DNA of 11,760 bases. Source: Candidatus Parabacteroides intestinavium (lineage in GTDB: Bacteria; Bacteroidota; Bacteroidia; Bacteroidales; Tannerellaceae). Shown piece after piece: positions 7,132 through 11,760 of the stretch (the first letter of the stretch is position 1; the number at the start of each line of letters is the position of its first letter). The DNA lies in the NCBI GenBank assembly GCA_019118725.1, contig DWYO01000130.1, positions 1-11,760 of the forward strand, in the 5' to 3' direction. The notes beneath the pieces were generated by a model. That model saw only the letters and a list, made by a program, of their open reading frames with translations. It did not search any database and was not told the origin of the DNA. Position numbers and translations under genes: made by a program.

Positions 7132-8247
7132 ATGGGATTACTTCAATTTGATAAATTGCCTATTAATACCTTGGTCGGAGCCGATTGGGATACGTTCAAA
7201 AAGATAACCGCAGGGCAGGTGATAGGTGAGGACTATAAGGGCAAGTACCGGCTGACGAAGGTCGTGGGGCGTTTGCTCAGTACATTGGTCCCTTTGCAGG
7301 ACAGGCGTTATGAGAAAATGTTGGCATCGAAACCGTTGGAGATGGATCCTCTCTTTATTTTGGGGCATTGGCGGAGCGGTACGACATTCGTGCACAATGT
7401 GTTCGCGTGTGATAAGCATTTTGGTTATACAACTACCTATCAGACTGTTTTTCCGAACCTGATGCTTTGGGGGCAACCCTTTTTCAAAAAGAATATGTCT
7501 TTCCTGATGCCGGATCATCGTCCTACAGACAATATGGAGCTGAAGGTAGACCTTCCGCAAGAGGAAGAGTTCGCGCTTTCCAATATGATGCCTTATACCT
7601 ATTATAATTTCTGGTATTTCCCCCAGCGTATGTTGGAATATTGCGATAAGTATCTTCTGTTTAATGATATAACCGAAGATGAACGGCGTATCTTTAAGGA
7701 GGCTTTTTTGAAATTGGTGAAAATCTCTCTTTATAATACCCGGGGAAGTCAATACCTGAGCAAGAACCCGCCGCATACGGGACGGGTCAAGACCCTGCTC
7801 GAGATGTTCCCGAATGCGAAGTTTATCTATTTGAAGCGTAATCCTTATACCGTGTTTGAGAGTACGCGGAGTTTCTTTACGAATACCATTAAGCCTTTGA
7901 TGCTTCAGCCTGTTTCGAATGAGGAATTGACGCATAATTTCGTAGAGGTGTATAAACGTCTTTTTTATAAATTCGAAGAGGAAAAGCATCTTATACCGGA
8001 AGGTAATCTGGTGGAGCTGAAGTTTGAGGATTTCGAGAAAGACGCGTATGGCATGACGGAGGAGATTTACCGTATCTTGGACTTGCCTGGCTTCGCCGAG
8101 TCGAAAACGGCTATCGAGGCTTATTTGGGCAAGAAGAAGGGATATAAGAAGAATCGCTATAAGTATGAGGAGGCTACGGTCAAGACCGTTGAGGAAAACT
8201 GGGGCATGGCACTCAAAGAATGGGGCTACCATTTAAATGAGGAATAA
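7132..8247 (+). CDS. PAPS-dependent sulfotransferase, possibly steroid/sterol-acting
   Basis: A 371-residue protein of the Sulfotransfer_3-like group, with no signal peptide and so probably cytoplasmic. The PAPS 5'-phosphosulfate loop is FILGHWRSGTTFVHNVF (75-91, core GHWRSGTT 78-85). The 3'-phosphate site is YLKRNPYTVFESTRSFF (233-249), with R236 and S244 in the expected places. KNPPH (211-215) holds a conserved histidine, and LKFEDFEKD (296-304) matches the family's late motif. It is intact and full length. Being directly after cysN makes it the evident consumer of the PAPS. The layout resembles the B. thetaiotaomicron locus whose sulfotransferase BT_0416 sulfonates cholesterol and related steroids (from memory), so a sterol or steroid acceptor is plausible. 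A lipid or glycan acceptor cannot be excluded from sequence alone. Confidence 0.9.
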   Translation: MGLLQFDKLPINTLVGADWDTFKKITAGQVIGEDYKGKYRLTKVVGRLLSTLVPLQDRRYEKMLASKPLEMDPLFILGHWRSGTTFVHNVFACDKHFGYTTTYQTVFPNLMLWGQPFFKKNMSFLMPDHRPTDNMELKVDLPQEEEFALSNMMPYTYYNFWYFPQRMLEYCDKYLLFNDITEDERRIFKEAFLKLVKISLYNTRGSQYLSKNPPHTGRVKTLLEMFPNAKFIYLKRNPYTVFESTRSFFTNTIKPLMLQPVSNEELTHNFVEVYKRLFYKFEEEKHLIPEGNLVELKFEDFEKDAYGMTEEIYRILDLPGFAESKTAIEAYLGKKKGYKKNRYKYEEATVKTVEENWGMALKEWGYHLNEE

Positions 8248-8250
8248 GCA

Positions 8251-9237
8251 ATGAAAGATGAAGAATTGAAAAGGAAAGGGAAGGGCTTGCTCGTCCTCTT
8301 GTTTGTCCTGATGGCCAATTGTCAGTTCTCAATTGTCAATTGTCAAAACCGGGAGGTTCCTTTCCGATATGGAGATCTGGATCATTGGGTGGTTCGGGAG
8401 ATACATGAGTCCGGAATCATTGGCGGAGCCACGAAGTTCCTTTACGAGGTAGGTCCGCGGGACACGATTGTAGGCAATATTGCCTATACCAATCAAGGCG
8501 GTTCGCCTTGGGCCAACTCAAATGTGATGGCCAAGGTGGCGGGAGTGGTCAAAACCAATGTCTCGGTCTTTCCGGAACGACGGGGTGACGGGTGGTGTGC
8601 CCGCATGGAAACGCGAATGGAAAGTGTCAAGGTGTTCGGATTGATTGACATTGAGGTCGTTGCCGCCGGTTCCGTCTTCTTGGGGACAATCCATGAACCG
8701 ATCAAGGGAACGAAAAATCCGCAAAGTATGTTGCTGAGCGGCATTCCCTTTACCCAACGTCCGAAGGCCTTGAAGTTTGATTATAAGGTGAAGGTCATGC
8801 CTCAACATGAACGCGTCCGTAGCACGGGGTTCAGCCGGAAAACGAATGTGCCCGGGCAGGACTCGGTAGCCGTGGTCTTATTGTTGCAGAAGCGTTGGGA
8901 AGATGAAGAGGGTAATGTCTATTCCAAACGTGTCGGGACGATGGTGCACCGCTATTCCCAATCCAGCAACGGATGGGTGAACGGGGCGGAATATCCGATA
9001 TTATATGGTGATATAACCAAACGCCCGGAGTATAGAGACTATATGCGTATTCAGGTAGAGGAACGCTATACGACGAATAGTAAGGGGGAGAGTGTCCCGA
9101 TTAAAGAGGTTGGTTGGGCAAATGCCGATGATTCTCCCACGCACATGGTGCTCCAGTTCGTGTCAAGTCATGGAGGAGCCTATATAGGTTCCGTGGGAAA
9201 TACGTTCTGGATTGATAATGTCAAGTTGGTCTATTGA
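8251..9237 (+). CDS. Secreted PCMD-like (putative carbohydrate metabolism domain) protein
   Basis: A 328-residue protein starting 3 bases after the sulfotransferase stop, so translationally close to it. Residues 1-11 are charged (KDEELKRKGKG) and 12-22 hydrophobic (LLVLLFVLMAN), giving a probable signal peptide. The following NCQFSIVNCQ is encoded by a tandem heptamer repeat. Cysteines at 24 and 31 are not in a good lipobox, so whether it is a lipoprotein is unclear. The mature part is beta-rich. The stretch IPFTQRPKALKFDYKVKV, near 165-182, and the ending GNTFWIDNVKLVY resemble PCMD proteins of Bacteroidetes, whose function is not established. Operon position suggests a role linked to the sulfonated product, such as binding or handling it at the cell envelope; that is inference. 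Confidence 0.8.
   Translation: MKDEELKRKGKGLLVLLFVLMANCQFSIVNCQNREVPFRYGDLDHWVVREIHESGIIGGATKFLYEVGPRDTIVGNIAYTNQGGSPWANSNVMAKVAGVVKTNVSVFPERRGDGWCARMETRMESVKVFGLIDIEVVAAGSVFLGTIHEPIKGTKNPQSMLLSGIPFTQRPKALKFDYKVKVMPQHERVRSTGFSRKTNVPGQDSVAVVLLLQKRWEDEEGNVYSKRVGTMVHRYSQSSNGWVNGAEYPILYGDITKRPEYRDYMRIQVEERYTTNSKGESVPIKEVGWANADDSPTHMVLQFVSSHGGAYIGSVGNTFWIDNVKLVY
8317..8344 (+). repeat. Heptamer tandem repeat in the signal-peptide region
   Basis: Four 7-base units in a row: AATTGTC, AGTTCTC, AATTGTC, AATTGTC. They encode part of NCQFSIVNCQ just after the hydrophobic stretch of the secreted protein. Such AATTGTC/AATTCTC strings are typical of spacers between Bacteroidales genes, and here one is read as protein. 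Because 7 is not a multiple of 3, gain or loss of one or two units would shift the frame. Confidence 0.75.
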
Positions 9238-9243
9238 AAAATT

Positions 9244-9285
9244 ATGCCTATCTTTGTTCAGAAAAGATAGGCATCTTTGTTTTTT
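9244..9285 (+). terminator. Rho-independent terminator of the sulfonation operon
   Basis: A perfect 12-bp stem, ATGCCTATCTTT (9244-9255) with AAAGATAGGCAT (9263-9274), a 7-base loop, then CTTTG and six T's to 9285. It starts 7 bases after the PCMD-like gene and ends the operon. Its right arm is also the first of the GATAGGCAT iterons. Confidence 0.85.
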
Positions 9286-9353
9286 AAGATAGGCATAAAC
9301 GGAGACAAAGATGGGCATCTTTTGAATCGTAGATAGGCATGAATGTTTTTGCC
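9266..9353 (+). repeat. Four GATRGGCAT iterons at an exact 22-bp period
   Basis: GATAGGCAT begins at 9266, 9288 and 9332, and the variant GATGGGCAT at 9310, so all four copies are spaced exactly 22 bases apart, close to two helical turns. An inverted copy lies at 9244-9252 in the terminator's left arm. Copies 1 and 3 sit in the inverted repeats AAAGAT-N4-ATCTTT (9263-9278 and 9307-9322). The block lies between the sulfonation operon and ligA. It could be a protein-binding array upstream of ligA, or decayed terminator and repeat copies. Confidence 0.75.
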
Positions 9354-9400
9354 TTAGTTTAGAATTTGATGAAAGGCTTTTCGTTTAGTCGTAAAGCGTA

Positions 9401-9405
9401 GAGGA
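9401..9405 (+). promoter_or_regulatory. ligA: Ribosome binding site deciding the ligA start
   Basis: GAGGA lies only 4 bases before ATG 9410 but 10 bases before ATG 9416. The second spacing is more normal, which favours 9416 as the ligA start codon. Confidence 0.5.
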
Positions 9406-9415
9406 ATAGATGATT

Positions 9416-11416
9416 ATGTCAGTAAAAGAACAAATAGAGGCTTTAAGGAAAGAGCTGGAACAGCATAATTATAAGTATTATGTATTGTCGGCTCCTGTCA
9501 TATCAGATCAGGAGTTTGATGCGAAAATGAGAACATTGCAGGAGCTGGAGGCGGCTCATCCGGAATATTATGATGTCAATTCACCGACTCAGCGGGTAGG
9601 AAGTGACTTGACCAAGGACTTCGTTCAGGTAACGCACCGTTACCCGATGCTTTCGTTGGGCAATACCTATTCGGAAGAGGAGGTCCGCGATTTCTATGAG
9701 CGGATAGCCCGCTCGTTGAACGAACCGTTTGAGATTGTGGCAGAGCTGAAATATGACGGGACCTCTATTTCGTTGACTTATGAACGGGGTGAGCTGGTCC
9801 GTGCCGTTACCCGTGGCGATGGGACGAAAGGGGATGACGTAACGGCCAATGTCCGGACAATCCGTTCGATTCCTCTTCGCTTGCAGGGCTCGGATTATCC
9901 GGATAGGGTAGAGATTCGCGGAGAGATCCTGCTTCCGTGGGCGGAGTTCGACCGGTTGAACCGGGAACGTGAAGAACAAGAGGAGCCGCTGTTTGCCAAT
10001 CCGCGTAATGCGGCTTCCGGAACGTTGAAGCAACAAAATCCGGCTATAGTGGCGGCTCGTAAGCTGGATGCTTATTTGTATTATGTAATGGGCGAGGAGT
10101 TGCCATCCGATACGCATTATGGGAATTTGGAAGCCGCCCGTCGGTGGGGCTTGAAGGTGTCGGATGCGATTCAGGTCTGCCATAGCTTGCAGGATATTTA
10201 TGATTATATCCATCAATGGGATGAGGGAAGGCATAACCTCCCGGTAGCTACGGATGGAATTGTCTTGAAGGTGAACTCGTTAAGCCAGCAACGCTATTTG
10301 GGGTTTACGGCCAAGAATCCGCGTTGGGCGATTGCCTACAAGTTTCAGGCGGAACGTGCCGAGACACGTCTGAACTCGGTTTCCTTTCAGGTAGGGCGTA
10401 CCGGAGCCGTTACGCCGGTGGCTAATCTGGAGCCGGTTCTTTTGGCCGGGACTACGGTAAAGCGTGCCTCCTTGCATAATGCCGATATCATAGCGGCTTT
10501 AGACTTGCATATAGGCGATGAGGTTTATGTGGAAAAAGGAGGTGAGATCATACCGAAGATAGTGGGGGTAAACAAAGAGGCCCGTACTTTTTTGTTGGGA
10601 GATAAAGTGAGGTTCATAGCCCGTTGCCCGGAATGCGGGACTTCTTTGGTCCGGGCTGAGGGGGAAGCGGCCTATTATTGTCCGAACGAGTCGGGATGCC
10701 CCCCGCAGATTAAGGGACGGATAGAACATTTTGTGACGCGGAAGGCCATGAATATCAATATAGGCCCTGAAACGGTGGAAGATCTGTATGAGGCCGGACT
10801 GGTCAGAAATGCGGCGGATTTGTATGACTTGAAGATAAATGACCTGCTCCACTTGGAACGCTGGGCGGAAAAAAGCGCGCGTAATCTGTTGGATAGCCTG
10901 CGGCAATCGAAGCAGGTTCCTTTTGAACGGGTCTTGTATGCGCTGGGTATCCGTTATGTAGGTGAGACCGTAGCCAAAAGGTTGGCACAAGCTTTTCTTT
11001 CCCTGGAAAAATTGGAAAAGGCAAGCTGGGATGAACTGGTCGCGGTAGACGAGATAGGAGAGCGCATCGCTCAAAGTGTCGTGGCTTATTTTGCGGATGA
11101 ACGGAACCGGGAACTGGTGGAGCGCTTGAAAAATTGCGGCTTGCAGATGGAGGTCCCGCAAGAGGCCTTGACCAATCGTTCGGACCGGCTAAAGGGATTG
11201 ACCATTGTGATCAGCGGTACCTTTTCCCGACATTCGCGGGAGGAATATAAGGCATTGATTGAGAAGCATGGTGGAAAGAACAGCGGTTCGGTTTCCGGTA
11301 AGACGGATTACATTCTGGCCGGAGAAAATATGGGACCGGCAAAATTGGAGAAAGCCGCTAAGCTGGGCGTGAAAATTATTCATGAAGAAGATTTCCTAAA
11401 ATTGATAGAAGAATGA
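9416..11416 (+). CDS. ligA: NAD-dependent DNA ligase
   Basis: A replicative and repair ligase that seals nicks using NAD+. With the start at 9416 it has 666 residues, normal for the family; ATG 9410 would add two residues but has poorer ribosome-site spacing. The NMN-binding Ia domain is at the N terminus (HNYKYYVLSAPVISDQEFD). The adenylated lysine is K112 in KYDG (112-115), and TDGIVLKVN (279-287) and WAIAYKF (304-310) are further nucleotidyltransferase motifs. An OB fold follows. The zinc finger has cysteines at 404, 407, 422 and 428, then helix-hairpin-helix repeats and a C-terminal BRCT domain from about 592. The usual DGLG just after the zinc finger reads NIG (AMNINIGPETVE), one residue short. 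It is an essential housekeeping gene, independent of the sulfonation operon, preceded by the 22-bp iterons. No convincing promoter of its own was found. Confidence 0.97.
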   Translation: MSVKEQIEALRKELEQHNYKYYVLSAPVISDQEFDAKMRTLQELEAAHPEYYDVNSPTQRVGSDLTKDFVQVTHRYPMLSLGNTYSEEEVRDFYERIARSLNEPFEIVAELKYDGTSISLTYERGELVRAVTRGDGTKGDDVTANVRTIRSIPLRLQGSDYPDRVEIRGEILLPWAEFDRLNREREEQEEPLFANPRNAASGTLKQQNPAIVAARKLDAYLYYVMGEELPSDTHYGNLEAARRWGLKVSDAIQVCHSLQDIYDYIHQWDEGRHNLPVATDGIVLKVNSLSQQRYLGFTAKNPRWAIAYKFQAERAETRLNSVSFQVGRTGAVTPVANLEPVLLAGTTVKRASLHNADIIAALDLHIGDEVYVEKGGEIIPKIVGVNKEARTFLLGDKVRFIARCPECGTSLVRAEGEAAYYCPNESGCPPQIKGRIEHFVTRKAMNINIGPETVEDLYEAGLVRNAADLYDLKINDLLHLERWAEKSARNLLDSLRQSKQVPFERVLYALGIRYVGETVAKRLAQAFLSLEKLEKASWDELVAVDEIGERIAQSVVAYFADERNRELVERLKNCGLQMEVPQEALTNRSDRLKGLTIVISGTFSRHSREEYKALIEKHGGKNSGSVSGKTDYILAGENMGPAKLEKAAKLGVKIIHEEDFLKLIEE

Positions 11417-11760
11417 TTTTATCCTATTATTTTATCCGGAAACGAATAAACCAAATGCTGGGACGCCCCGTCTCCCGTAAGCGTCAATTCTTATCGTTGG
11501 AGCAGGCGGAGACGGTTTTGCTGGTCTTTACGCAAAAGAACCTGCAAGAGGCGGAAGCCTGTGCGGCCCGGTTGAAGGCAAAAAAGAAAAAAGTCAAGCA
11601 ATTTGTATATGCCGATACTCCTTCTGTGGGAGAATCAGACCGGCCCGACAGGGTTTGGTGTACCCGGAAGGATTTGGATAGCTGGGCTTTCCCCCGGAAG
11701 GAAACAGAACAGGCCTTTTTATCGTTGAAAGCTGATATATTGATTGATTTGATAGCGGAT
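11413..11760 (+). CDS. DUF6913-like protein, partial (runs off the right edge)
   Basis: An open frame from ATG 11413 to the window end (116 codons, no stop). Its start overlaps the ligA stop in an ATGA arrangement, implying translational coupling. The N terminus is basic (MILSYYFIRKRINQMLGRPVSRKR). It is followed by a beta-alpha-like segment (AETVLLVFTQKNLQEAEACAARLKAKKKKVKQFVY), with tryptophan-containing stretches (RVWCTRKDLDSWAFPRK) and LKADILIDLIAD at the edge. In Bacteroidales a small DUF6913-type protein of unknown function commonly lies between ligA and dapA, and this start and position fit it; the assignment is from memory. No membrane segment or signal peptide is clear in the visible part. 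Confidence 0.7.
   Translation, partial: MILSYYFIRKRINQMLGRPVSRKRQFLSLEQAETVLLVFTQKNLQEAEACAARLKAKKKKVKQFVYADTPSVGESDRPDRVWCTRKDLDSWAFPRKETEQAFLSLKADILIDLIAD

Noticed and set aside
7138..8232. A 364-codon open frame on the minus strand covering almost the whole sulfotransferase gene
   Set aside because: It is antisense to a gene with clear PAPS-binding motifs, its translation resembles no family I know, and it has no promoter. It is a by-product of codon use in the real gene.
9346..9370. Possible ligA promoter: TTTG at 9348-9351 and TAGAATTTG at 9360-9368
   Set aside because: The -7 candidate has three bases instead of two between TA and TTTG, and the spacing to the upstream TTTG is far too short. 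Not called.
1..11760. CRISPR arrays, rRNA genes and insertion sequences
   Set aside because: No regularly spaced 25-40 base repeats, no rRNA-like sequence and no transposase frame were found. The only periodic block is the 22-bp iteron set, whose motif is 9 bases.

Overview
The window looks like chromosome from a gut Bacteroidales species, probably Bacteroides or Parabacteroides (the genus is inference). Two promoters carry the Bacteroidetes -7 element TAnnTTTG, ribosome binding sites are mostly weak, and AATTGTC-type and AATTAAGAA-type dispersed repeats lie in or between genes. A PCMD-type secreted protein and the ligA-DUF6913-like arrangement also fit this group. All real genes are on the + strand. 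No gene-free stretch exceeds 300 bases; the longest is 1377-1602.

Region 1 (1-1451) looks accessory. A 95-nt nested inverted repeat is followed by a 68-residue Cro/C1-type regulator and a DUF1016 (YhcG-like) PD-(D/E)XK nuclease. These end at a clear intrinsic terminator (1424-1451). A promoter follows at once; its -7 element also matches GTAnnTTTGC, the attachment core of CTnDOT-type elements.

Region 2 (1455-9285) is a compact sulfonation locus: cysQ, an SLC13-type anion permease, cysC, cysD, cysN, a PAPS-dependent sulfotransferase and a secreted PCMD-like protein. As a pathway, the permease would bring in sulfate, CysDN would make APS, and CysC would make PAPS. The sulfotransferase would transfer the sulfonate to an acceptor, and CysQ would remove the by-product PAP. 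No PAPS/APS reductase or sulfite reductase is present, so the locus appears built for sulfonating a molecule rather than making cysteine. It resembles the Bacteroides thetaiotaomicron locus containing the steroid sulfotransferase BT_0416 (from memory). cysQ has its own promoter and a structured leader of about 130 nt. The permease and everything after it appear to form a second operon, which ends in a strong hairpin terminator (9244-9285).

Region 3 (9286-11760) starts with four GATRGGCAT iterons at an exact 22-bp period; the first overlaps the terminator. It continues with ligA (NAD-dependent DNA ligase), whose stop codon overlaps the start of a partial gene that runs off the window and resembles DUF6913.

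The observations most worth following are the dedicated sulfonation cluster with its secreted partner, a heptamer tandem repeat inside that partner's signal-peptide codons, the 22-bp iterons, and the structured cysQ leader.
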